Shown here: positions 6,920-14,813 of the stretch, piece after piece
Numbering within the stretch: position 1 is the stretch's first letter
How the letters are laid out: every line of letters starts with the position of its first letter
Translations under genes and position numbers: made by a program
Origin: a bacterium
GTDB taxonomy: Bacteria; Krumholzibacteriota; Krumholzibacteriia; LZORAL124-64-63
Direction of reading: 5' to 3'
NCBI GenBank assembly: GCA_020049465.1
Contig: JAIFKS010000140.1
Location: 1-39,923 of the forward strand
Length of the DNA stretch: 39,923 bases
The notes under the pieces: generated by a model
What the model was told of the DNA's origin: nothing
What the model saw: the letters and a program-made list of their open reading frames with translations, nothing else
Database searches by the model: none

Positions 6920-7169
6920 GTCCGACGCCCCTTCCGCCGGCACTGGGCCGGCGCCGGCATCATAGGGCATATGGCGCCACGGGCCTACCCCGAGGGGCCG
7001 ACCACGGAGCGATCCCCCCGCCGGCGCCCTTGGCGGCACGCCGGTTGCAAGTCGAAGGCGCACCATGGAAACAGCGGCCACCGCCGGAAACGACGGGGCC
7101 TCCCGGGGAACAACGGGAAACGATGAGAAAGCCCGCGGGCCGCCGGCAGCGTGCAGAGATGGACATCCC

Positions 7170-8798
7170 ATGCGCAAAGCACAGCAATCCGCACTGCAGC
7201 GCTACATGGCCCGGCGCGGCGCCCCCCCCGCGCCGGCGCCTGACCGGCGTCCGTTCACGCACTGGCGCTGGGTGCGGCTGGCGGTGCTGACGGTGCTGCT
7301 GGCGTCGACCTACGCGCTGGTCGGCCGGCCGCGGATCGCCGAACCGGTGAAGCTGACCTACGAGATCGACCTGACCGCCGCCGCCACGGGCCGGCTCGTC
7401 ATCACCATGATCTGCGACGGCGACCTGCCGGAAAGCCTGGACCTGGTCCTGCCGCCGGGCGTTTTCGGCAATCCCGCCGGCGGCGTGCGTGCCCGCGACC
7501 CGCAGGCCCACGAACTGGGCCCGGACGGGCGTCAGGTCCGGCCGCTGCACGTGCGGAGCGTCGAGGACGGCTGGCGCCTGGAAACCTCCGGCAGCCGGCG
7601 GACCGGGTTCATCTACACCGTCGACCTGAGCGCCACCCCGGGCAGCGAACAGGATGTGCGCCGACACATCTCCACCCCCGTGGCGGGCGGCGTGCGGGCC
7701 GCCGGGTTCGAGATCTTCCTCGAACCGCTGGGCGTTGCCGTGAGTGACCTGACGGTGCTGGTCCACAATCCGGCGGACATGCCGCTGCTGGTGCCCTGGC
7801 CGGCGCTGGTGCGCAACGAAGGGCCGCGCCGGTCCGCGAGCGATGCGAGCCTCGGCTTCGGCCAGGGCTACCGGCCGGCGGAGGACACCTCGCTGGCGAC
7901 CTCGCTGGAAACGCCGGCCGCAGCGGCGCCCGTGCCGGCCAACCTGATGTTCCATCCGCGCGATCTGGCGGACCTGAACAACGCCCTGCTGGTCTGCGGC
8001 GACATCCGCACCCTGACCACCCAGGCGGGCGACTGCGTGATCCAGCTCGCGACCGACCGCGACTGGCTGTTCGCGGACGAAGCGGCGCTGGATCTGGTCC
8101 GGCGCATCGCGCGCACCGAGATGGGCTTCTTCGGTTCGGCCCCCACCGACCAGATCACGGTGCTGCTGTCGGCCAACGACATCACCGGCAGCGAACGGTT
8201 CGACGTCTACGGCGTGCACACCGGAAGTTCGGTGCTGGTCATGCTGGATGCGGAAACCACCTGGGGCATGCTCGAGGAGCAGGCGGCCAGCGTGATCGCC
8301 CACGAGATGTTCCACGGCTGGCTGGGCGAGGCTGTCCGCCAGACCGATCCGGCGATGCTGTGGTTCACCGAGGGCGCCACGACCTGGTACGCCGCCCGCA
8401 TGTTGACCGCGGCCGGGATCTGGCGGCCCGACCATGCGCGCGGGGTGCTGGGCGCCCGCCTGGATCGCGACTACGCCGGCAACGGCCTGCTGGGGCGCAT
8501 GCCGGTGGCGACGGCCGCCGCCGACGTCATGGCCTCGAACGAACAGGTCCGCTACGGCTACGCCGGCGGTGTCACCGCCTGCATGGCCCTGGACGAGATG
8601 CTGGCCGAGGCCAGCGGACGGACTCGCCCGCTGGACGAGGTCATGCGGCGCCTGTACACCGAGCACCGCGGCCAGCCCCTGACCCGCCTGAAACTCGAGG
8701 AAACGGTCGCCGCCGTGACCGGCGTGCGGTGCGGCGTCTGGCTGGACACCTACGTGTACGGGAAAACCACCTTGCCGCCGGTCAAGAGCATGCTTTAG
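7170..8798 (+). CDS. Membrane-anchored M1/M61-type zinc metallopeptidase
   Basis: A 542-residue protein with a short basic N-terminus, one membrane anchor at about 33-52 and a large presumably extracytoplasmic part. The gluzincin site is complete: H378-E379-x-x-H382, with the third ligand E401 in W-F-T-E-G-A-T-T-W-Y, an 18-residue spacing as in M1 and M61 peptidases. The N-terminal 300 residues look beta-rich. There is no PDZ domain at the C-terminus, and the usual G-A-M-E-N of aminopeptidase N is not evident. The start is uncertain: ATG 7170 has a weak ribosome-binding site, while ATG 7065 adds 35 low-complexity residues. It is transcribed divergently from the SDR gene and ends in a strong terminator. 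Confidence 0.78.
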   Translation: MRKAQQSALQRYMARRGAPPAPAPDRRPFTHWRWVRLAVLTVLLASTYALVGRPRIAEPVKLTYEIDLTAAATGRLVITMICDGDLPESLDLVLPPGVFGNPAGGVRARDPQAHELGPDGRQVRPLHVRSVEDGWRLETSGSRRTGFIYTVDLSATPGSEQDVRRHISTPVAGGVRAAGFEIFLEPLGVAVSDLTVLVHNPADMPLLVPWPALVRNEGPRRSASDASLGFGQGYRPAEDTSLATSLETPAAAAPVPANLMFHPRDLADLNNALLVCGDIRTLTTQAGDCVIQLATDRDWLFADEAALDLVRRIARTEMGFFGSAPTDQITVLLSANDITGSERFDVYGVHTGSSVLVMLDAETTWGMLEEQAASVIAHEMFHGWLGEAVRQTDPAMLWFTEGATTWYAARMLTAAGIWRPDHARGVLGARLDRDYAGNGLLGRMPVATAAADVMASNEQVRYGYAGGVTACMALDEMLAEASGRTRPLDEVMRRLYTEHRGQPLTRLKLEETVAAVTGVRCGVWLDTYVYGKTTLPPVKSML

Positions 8799-8811
8799 AT
8801 TCGGGGCTGAC

Positions 8812-8863
8812 GGCGACGCGACAGGATGCTTCCAGTTAGCGTCCTGCCGCGTCGCCTTTTTTT
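8812..8863 (+). terminator. Rho-independent terminator after the metallopeptidase gene
   Basis: Long, nearly perfect arms (8812-8829 and 8839-8856, with GGCGACGCG pairing to CGCGTCGCC at the base) are followed by seven T residues (8857-8863). It cleanly separates the peptidase gene from metG. Confidence 0.88.
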
Positions 8864-8943
8864 GCCTTGTTGGGACCGGCGCCCGCCGCGGGCGGGGCCG
8901 GGCCTTGCGCCCCGACCGTACGACCAGCCAGCGGGAGAACCAC

Positions 8944-10656
8944 GTGCAGACGCCGAGCGGCAAGAATTTCGAACGGACGCTGGTGACCAGCGCGCTGCCC
9001 TACGCGAACGGCGACATCCATCTGGGGCACCTGGCGGGCGCCTATCTGCCGGCGGACATCTTCGTGCGCTACCTGCGGCTGCGCGGCGAACCGGTCCTGT
9101 ACATGTGCGGCACCGACGAATACGGCGTGCCCATCACGCTGGCTGCCGAGAAGCAGGGCATCTCGCCGAAGGAACTGGTCGACCGCAACTACGCCTCGAT
9201 CAGCAGGTCGTTCGAGGCCTTCGGCATCTCGTTCGACAACTTTTCGCAGACCAGCCGCGAGGTGCACACGCAGACGAGCCAGGAGTTCTTCCTGGACCTG
9301 CACCGCCAGGGGCTGCTCGTGCAGAAATCGACGCAGCAGTTCTACAGCCCCACCCAGCAGCGCTTCCTGGCCGATCGCTACATCGAGGGCACCTGCCCCA
9401 AGTGCAAGTCGGCCGGTGCGCGCGGCGACCAGTGCGAAGCCTGCGGCACCAGCCTGGACCCCACCGAACTGATCGAGCCGCGCAACGTGCTGGACAACTC
9501 GCCGCTGGAACTGCGCGACACCACGCACTGGTTCCTGCCGCTGGGCCGCTGGCAGGACCAGTTGGAGACCTGGCTGGCCGGTCATCCGGAATGGAAGGAC
9601 AACGTCCGGCTGTACTGCCGCGGCTGGTTCCAGGACAAACTGGGCGACCGCGCGGTGACGCGCGATCTGAACTGGGGCATCCCGGTGCCGCTGCCCGGCC
9701 ACGACGGCAAGGTGTTCTATGTCTGGTTCGAGGCGCCCATCGGCTACGTCTCGGCCACACGTGAATGGGCCGCGGCGCAGGGCGATCCCGAGGCCTGGCG
9801 CACCTGGTGGCAGGACCCTTCGACGCGCCTGGTGCACTTCATCGGCAAGGACAACATCTTCTTCCACGCGCTGATGTTCCCGGCCATGCTGATGGTCCAC
9901 AGCGCGGACTGGGTGCTGCCGGACAACGTGCCGGCCAACGAGTTCCTGAACCTCGAGGGCCGCAAGCTGTCGACCAGCCGGGGTTTCGCGGTCTGGCTGC
10001 CGGAATACCTGGCGGCGTTCAAGCCCGATCCGCTGCGCTACACGCTGGCCCGCAACCTGCCCGAGACGCGCGACATGAACTTCACCTGGGAAGGCTTCCA
10101 GGCGCGCAACAACAACGAACTGGGCAACAATTTCGGCAACCTGATCAACCGCGTGCTGACCTTCATCCACAAGTACTTCGAGGGCAGGGTGCCGCAGTGG
10201 TCGCCCGAAGCGATGACCGAACTGGACCGCCAGGCTCTGGCCGAGGTCGAGGCCGACCTGGCCGCGTGGGCCGCGGCGCTCGAGAAGTTCGAGATCAAGA
10301 ACGCGATGGAGGCCGCCTTCCATGCCGGCCAGGTGGGCAACCGCTACTTCGACGAGTCGGCGCCGTTCCGTTCGCGCAAGGACGATCTGGTCCGCTGCGA
10401 GCAGAGTCTCGGCGTGTCGATCCAGATCCTGCGCTCGCTGGCGGTGATGCTGGCGCCGGTGGTGCCGTTCGCGATGGAGAAGGTCTGGGCCTGGCTCGGG
10501 CTGGAGACGCCGCTGTGGCAGGGCGGTTGGGCCGAGACGCAGAGCGCCATCCCGGCGGGCCGGCAGCTGGGCACACCGGAAATCCTGTTCCCGCGGATCG
10601 AGGACGAAGTCATCGCCCGCGAGGTGGCGCGGCTGCAGAAGCTGATCGCCGAATAG
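8944..10656 (+). CDS. metG: Methionine--tRNA ligase
   Basis: Class I aminoacyl-tRNA synthetase of 570 residues that charges tRNA-Met. The HIGH motif is H26-L-G-H29, and the KMSKS loop is present as K341-L-S-T-S. A C-P-K-C...C-E-A-C knuckle (near 155-172) is the zinc-binding insertion in the connective-peptide domain. The protein ends after the anticodon-binding helical domain, without the C-terminal EMAP-like tRNA-binding domain carried by some MetRS proteins. The GTG at 8944 was chosen because GGGAGAA sits just upstream; an in-frame TTG at 8905 would add 13 residues. It follows a terminator, so it has its own promoter, which I could not place. Confidence 0.96.
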   Translation: MQTPSGKNFERTLVTSALPYANGDIHLGHLAGAYLPADIFVRYLRLRGEPVLYMCGTDEYGVPITLAAEKQGISPKELVDRNYASISRSFEAFGISFDNFSQTSREVHTQTSQEFFLDLHRQGLLVQKSTQQFYSPTQQRFLADRYIEGTCPKCKSAGARGDQCEACGTSLDPTELIEPRNVLDNSPLELRDTTHWFLPLGRWQDQLETWLAGHPEWKDNVRLYCRGWFQDKLGDRAVTRDLNWGIPVPLPGHDGKVFYVWFEAPIGYVSATREWAAAQGDPEAWRTWWQDPSTRLVHFIGKDNIFFHALMFPAMLMVHSADWVLPDNVPANEFLNLEGRKLSTSRGFAVWLPEYLAAFKPDPLRYTLARNLPETRDMNFTWEGFQARNNNELGNNFGNLINRVLTFIHKYFEGRVPQWSPEAMTELDRQALAEVEADLAAWAAALEKFEIKNAMEAAFHAGQVGNRYFDESAPFRSRKDDLVRCEQSLGVSIQILRSLAVMLAPVVPFAMEKVWAWLGLETPLWQGGWAETQSAIPAGRQLGTPEILFPRIEDEVIAREVARLQKLIAE

Positions 10657-10769
10657 GCGTCGGCGGACGCGACCGACGGCACAGACAGCGGAGAAGGAAA
10701 TGCAGGCGAACCTTTCGCCGTGCGCTCCAACGGGCGCTGCGGCGCGGATTCGCCTGCTCTCCTGCCGAC

Positions 10770-10786
10770 CGCGGATCCGGGATCCG
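10770..10786. repeat. Short perfect inverted repeat between convergent genes
   Basis: GCGGATCC, one base, GGATCCGC. It lies between the convergent stops of metG (10656) and the secreted-protein gene (10794). A larger inverted repeat (GCAGGCGAA ... TTCGCCTGC, about 10702-10755) precedes it. Neither has a T-tract; either could help end transcription. Confidence 0.4.
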
Positions 10787-10793
10787 CTCCACG

Positions 10794-11378
10794 TTACCTG
10801 AACAGCGCCTTCAGATCACTCCAGGACGCGGATTCGACCGCCACCATGCTCGCGTTCACCGCGAAGACAGGGTTGTCCGGGCCATCGGGGTAGCAGTGCA
10901 GGTAATGCCCCGTTTCGTAGTCGTCGGTTTCGAGGTAGACGGGGAACTCGTCGAAGCCGTGGCCGGCCAGCGCCGATCCCGTCAGGTAGAAGAACGCCGG
11001 CTCGGTATCGCTCATCCTGACCCAGAACGTCATCAGATGGATGACATCCGCGGGGGGATGGGGCTCCGCGCCGCGAGCGACCACGAAATCCGGCGGCGAC
11101 GCCACGTTCATGGACCATCCGGGAATGAACCAGCCCAGGATCTGCGCGTTGGACGGCACGACGACGGTGCACGCCCAGGCAACGACGCCGACGGTGGTCG
11201 TCGGCCGCGTCATCAGCAGGTACACGGGGATGAGGTCAGCGGCCACCGCTGAAACACTCGACTGCGTCGCCTCCAGGTCGGCATAGATACCGATGCCGTC
11301 CGGCGCCGGGTCGATCTGCGCAGTCGCCGAAGTCATGGAACAGAACAGGAATACGATCACGATCGCTGTAGGTCGCAT
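10794..11378 (-). CDS. Secreted protein of unknown function, paralogue of 4701-5276
   Basis: A 194-residue protein with a Sec signal peptide (hydrophobic 4-15, cleavage near A-T-A-Q at 21). The mature part begins with P-D-G-I-G-I-Y, then has L-L-M-T-R-P-T and a P-P-D-F segment, and ends in S-W-S-D-L-K-A-L-F-R. All have counterparts in the other secreted protein, although overall identity looks low. A beta-sandwich is likely, and no named domain is recognised. The ATG at 11378 follows AAGGAGGG. A promoter-like pair sits at 11411-11439, giving a short leader. The gene is probably monocistronic. Confidence 0.8.
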   Translation of the reverse strand: MRPTAIVIVFLFCSMTSATAQIDPAPDGIGIYADLEATQSSVSAVAADLIPVYLLMTRPTTTVGVVAWACTVVVPSNAQILGWFIPGWSMNVASPPDFVVARGAEPHPPADVIHLMTFWVRMSDTEPAFFYLTGSALAGHGFDEFPVYLETDDYETGHYLHCYPDGPDNPVFAVNASMVAVESASWSDLKALFR

Positions 11379-11410
11379 GATTCCCTCCTTGATTCCGGTG
11401 GGTTGATGTC

Positions 11411-11439
11411 AGCATACGGAATTGAAACTCGAGCAGCAA
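11411..11439 (-). promoter_or_regulatory. Candidate sigma-70 promoter for the second secreted-protein gene
   Basis: On the minus strand: TTGCTG, 17-nt spacer, TATGCT, about 33 nt upstream of the ATG at 11378. It fits into the 77-bp gap after the deaminase gene. Confidence 0.4.
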
Positions 11440-11455
11440 CGCGAATGAGTGACGG

Positions 11456-12481
11456 TTACCCCGGTCCTGCAGATCCGCCGCCGCCGGCCCGCGGCACGGC
11501 GTCGAACGCCGCGGCGACCGCTGCCTGCCGCATCCGCGATTCCTCGGCCGGCGAGAGGTTCAGCACCGCGCGCGCCGCCGCGTATTCCCCGCGCAGGTCC
11601 AGACCGAACAGCGTGCGGTCGTCCGTGTTCAGGCAGCACGGCACGCCGGCATCGAGGAACGCGCGCAGCGGATGCGAAGCGAGTGTCGGCAGCGCTCCGG
11701 TGGCCACGTTGCTGCGAGGGCACAGTTCGACGAACACGCCGCGCGCAGCCAGTTCGCTCAGCAGCGACGGATCGCCCGCCGCCGCCAGACCGTGCCCCAG
11801 CCGCACAGCGCCGCAGTCGTCCACGGCCTGGCGGATGGAATCGCGGGCGGCCTCGCCCATCGCCGTGACTTCGCCGGCGTGGATGCTCACGCCCAGACCC
11901 GCGGCGCGCACCGCTCCGAACAGGGGCGCGAAAGTCGCGGCCGGGCCGGTCACCTCGTCGCCGCCCAGCCCGAACCCCACCACGCCCTGCGCCCGGCCCG
12001 CTCGTTCGGCGCACTCCCAGGCGCGCCAGGCGGCGTCCAGACCGAACTGGCGCACCGCGTCGGGCAGCCAGCGCATCGTCACGCCGTGTGTCTCGAGCGC
12101 TTCGTCGGCCGCCTCGCTGAGCGCCGCCTGCACGGGGCCGGGGTCGAGGCCACGCTTCAACAGCACGCCGTACGACACCGAAACCTCCGCGTAGAACACA
12201 TCATCGGCGTGCAGCTGGGCCGCCAGATCGAGGGCCAGTTCGTGGAAATCGCGCGGCGTGCGCATGACGCTGGTCACGCGCTTGTACAGTTCCAGGAAAC
12301 CGTGGAAGCCGTCGAAGGGAAACGCCTGCCCGGACGGATCCAGGCAGGCGGCAGGAAGGTCCGGTCGACCGTGCCGGTCGCCGAGGGCGATCAACCGCGC
12401 CGGCGTGATCGACCCCTCCAGATGCGTGTGGAGTTCGATACGGCCGCCCGTCAGGGGTATGCGGGCGGCCGGATCGTTCAT
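11456..12481 (-). CDS. Adenosine deaminase-family hydrolase
   Basis: A 341-residue amidohydrolase-fold enzyme of the adenosine/AMP deaminase family, which removes the 6-amino group of adenine nucleosides through a zinc-activated water. Metal ligands H18 and H20 lie in H-T-H-L-E-G-S; H201-A-G-E204 supplies a ligand and the catalytic Glu; H230 is in R-L-G-H-G; D287-D288 is in N-T-D-D. E-L-C-P-R-S-N (252-258) is also typical. The substrate could be adenosine, adenine or an aminofutalosine-type compound; sequence alone does not decide. The C-terminus ends in a Gly/Ala-rich tail. The ATG at 12481 overlaps the stop of the upstream FG-GAP gene by four bases (ATGA) with little Shine-Dalgarno, so translation is probably coupled. 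Confidence 0.88.
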   Translation of the reverse strand: MNDPAARIPLTGGRIELHTHLEGSITPARLIALGDRHGRPDLPAACLDPSGQAFPFDGFHGFLELYKRVTSVMRTPRDFHELALDLAAQLHADDVFYAEVSVSYGVLLKRGLDPGPVQAALSEAADEALETHGVTMRWLPDAVRQFGLDAAWRAWECAERAGRAQGVVGFGLGGDEVTGPAATFAPLFGAVRAAGLGVSIHAGEVTAMGEAARDSIRQAVDDCGAVRLGHGLAAAGDPSLLSELAARGVFVELCPRSNVATGALPTLASHPLRAFLDAGVPCCLNTDDRTLFGLDLRGEYAAARAVLNLSPAEESRMRQAAVAAAFDAVPRAGGGGSAGPG

Positions 12482-14559
12482 CGCACCAGCGTCAGACGAC
12501 GGCTGCGCAGGCCCTCGGACGAGTGCGCGCACAGGAAGTACACTCCCTCGGCGACCGGTTGGCCCGCTTCATTGCGCCCGTCCCAGGTCGTCTCCATCCA
12601 GGCGCCGGTGCCGGCGCCGCTCAGCAGGTGGCGCACCAGGCGCCCCCGCACATCGAACACGTTGACCTCGAGCGCATCGCCGTCCAGGGCGCGGAAGCTG
12701 AGCGACACCTGCGCACGGCTCGGATTGGGGAAAGCCGAGACGGCCAGACCGTACGACGGCGCCGCCTCGGACGGGCCGGCCAGATCCTGCAGGGCCAGCG
12801 TGCGGCCGTCCTGCGTCGCCGCGGTGACGGCGTAGCTGAGCGCACCGCCTGTCGGCGGTGCCGCCGGGCCCGGATCGACGAAGCGGTAGGCGCGACCGTC
12901 GGTGGTCAGGACGCCGGCCCCAGAGGCGTCGCGCTGCGCCGGGCCGGACCAGATCGCGGTCTCGGACACGAGCCGACCCCGCGCGTCCCGCACACGGCGG
13001 TTCAGATCCAGCCTCGCGATGTTGTCCACCGGTTCGGCCAGGGCGAAAGCCAGATCCACCTGGCCCCGGTCGCCGGACGGGACCCAGGCGGCGCGCCAGG
13101 ACTGCATCTCGGCCGCGACAGGGCCGGTCGAGGAATGCAGCAGGTGGACGAAACCGGAGATGGCTCCCGTTTCCTCGACCTCCGTCTGGCTGCTGCCGTT
13201 GGGCGCCGCGACGGCGAAGTCCGCCAGACCATCGCCGTCGAAGTCGCCGGCCGACGCCACGGTCCGGCCGTACAGATCGTCCGGCGCGGTGCCGGGGCGC
13301 AGCGGCACGTTCGGATAGGGATCGAGGCCCGCGGCCGTGACCTGTGAGGCCTGACCGCCGTGGTAGATGTACGCGCGGCCGGCGCGGGAGCCGGACTGGT
13401 CGGAGCCGGGCGCGCCGATCAGCAGATCCTCATTGCTGGTTCCCAGCACGTCCCCCACGCGGGCCAGCGAGAGGCCCAGGGAATCGGAGGCCGCCTCGCC
13501 GGCGACGTAGCGGTCGCCCGTGGCCACAGGACTGGACGCGCCGAAGATGATCTCGACCCGGCCGGACTCGGCCCCGCCGTCGTCGCACAGCGGCGCGCCG
13601 ATCGCCAGATCGTCAAGGCTGTCGCCGCTCCAGCGGCCGGCGTTGCGCACCGCGTAGCCGTATTGGCTGTTCGCCTTGTTCGTGGCACCGCCGATGGCTG
13701 TGAAATCGGCGACGGCGTCCGGAGTGGCGCAGCCAAGACATCCTTCGAAAACGTAGACCGCACCGGCGTCGGCGCCCTGGGCATTGTTCCCTGGTGCACC
13801 GACCGCAACGCAGTCCTCGGAGCCGGCCAGGAAGTTGCCCGCGTCGCTGACCGACCAGCCGAAACGATCTTCGGCGATCAGCCCGTTCAGGACCGTGGCG
13901 TCGGCCAGGTCCGTGCTCGGACCGCTGCTGCCCGCGCCGTAGATCAAGTAGGCCGACCCCGCGTTGGCACCGGTGTTGTCGCTGAGGGGAGCTCCGACGA
14001 TGAAATCGTCGTGGCCGTCGCCGTCGAAATCACCGGCCGCGGAAACGGACCAGCCGAAGCGGTCGCCGCCGTCCTCGCCGGCGATGATCAGGTCGGCTGC
14101 CGTCGCCGCCGGGCCTGAAGTCAGTGAGCCACCGAAAAAGACGTAGACCCGGCCACGCTCGGCGCCCCCGGCGTTCGACATCGGCGCGCCGACGGCAAAA
14201 TCGTCGCGGCCGTCGTTGTTCACGTCGCCGATCCGGGCCACGGAACGCCCGAACTGTTCGGGCGCGACCCCGGTCAGGATAACCGGCGGGATAGCGGTCA
14301 CCCAGGGCCCGCCATACCAGAAAAACACCTTGCCGGCATAGAAGTTGTCCCCAGGGGCGCCAACCAGGAACTCGTCGGCCCCGTCAGTGTTGCTATCCTC
14401 AAGTTCGCTCATGGAAAAGCCGAACAGGTCATTATTGACGCCGAGTTGGTCGCTGAAATAGCCCTGGGCGTGCGCGGAAGCCGCCGCCAGGGTGCAGACC
14501 AAGGCCAGCCCCGGTATTCCGAGTCCGGCACAGTGTTTGCGTGTCAGCGGTCGAAACAA
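12478..14559 (-). CDS. Secreted FG-GAP (integrin-alpha-like) seven-bladed beta-propeller protein with C-terminal FlgD/Por-like Ig domain
   Basis: A 693-residue secreted protein. The signal peptide covers about 1-31. Seven repeats of the type [FYL]-G-x-[SA]-[VLM]-...-[DEC]-x-x-[VI]-[GA]-A-P follow (about 40-490). Four keep calcium-binding D-x-[ND]-x-D-G loops; the other blades have degenerate loops. A linker leads to a C-terminal domain (611-693) with P-N-P, V-F-D-V-R-G-R-L-V, W-D-G-R-N-E-A-G and G-V-Y-F, the hallmarks of FlgD-Ig/type IX-like C-terminal domains. It is likely an extracellular or cell-surface adhesion/recognition protein. The start is TTG, set by a perfect AGGAGG seven bases upstream; an ATG at 14607 would place extra residues before the signal peptide. 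It is coupled to the deaminase gene by a 4-bp overlap. Confidence 0.88.
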   Translation of the reverse strand: MFRPLTRKHCAGLGIPGLALVCTLAAASAHAQGYFSDQLGVNNDLFGFSMSELEDSNTDGADEFLVGAPGDNFYAGKVFFWYGGPWVTAIPPVILTGVAPEQFGRSVARIGDVNNDGRDDFAVGAPMSNAGGAERGRVYVFFGGSLTSGPAATAADLIIAGEDGGDRFGWSVSAAGDFDGDGHDDFIVGAPLSDNTGANAGSAYLIYGAGSSGPSTDLADATVLNGLIAEDRFGWSVSDAGNFLAGSEDCVAVGAPGNNAQGADAGAVYVFEGCLGCATPDAVADFTAIGGATNKANSQYGYAVRNAGRWSGDSLDDLAIGAPLCDDGGAESGRVEIIFGASSPVATGDRYVAGEAASDSLGLSLARVGDVLGTSNEDLLIGAPGSDQSGSRAGRAYIYHGGQASQVTAAGLDPYPNVPLRPGTAPDDLYGRTVASAGDFDGDGLADFAVAAPNGSSQTEVEETGAISGFVHLLHSSTGPVAAEMQSWRAAWVPSGDRGQVDLAFALAEPVDNIARLDLNRRVRDARGRLVSETAIWSGPAQRDASGAGVLTTDGRAYRFVDPGPAAPPTGGALSYAVTAATQDGRTLALQDLAGPSEAAPSYGLAVSAFPNPSRAQVSLSFRALDGDALEVNVFDVRGRLVRHLLSGAGTGAWMETTWDGRNEAGQPVAEGVYFLCAHSSEGLRSRRLTLVR

Positions 14560-14566
14560 GACCGAA

Positions 14567-14572
14567 CCTCCT
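14567..14572 (-). promoter_or_regulatory. Shine-Dalgarno AGGAGG that fixes a TTG start
   Basis: A perfect AGGAGG, seven bases before TTG 14559, decides the start of the FG-GAP gene against the upstream ATG at 14607. Confidence 0.75.
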
Positions 14573-14813
14573 GATTTCGCGGCGAAATGCCCTTTCAAAC
14601 GGCCCAACCGACGTAACGGCGGGCGATTTGCGGGCTGCGCGCGCGAGGTCGGGACTAATCATAACACGGGCGCGGGGCCTGGTGACAGGCTCAAAAGCCG
14701 GGGAAAACAGGCCGGTGTCGAGAAACACCTTGCCCTGACCCCGGGTCGGAATGCAAATTTGTTCGCTGGGATACGGCCTTTCCGGCCGACTGCTTGGAGG
14801 ATGGATCCTGAAG

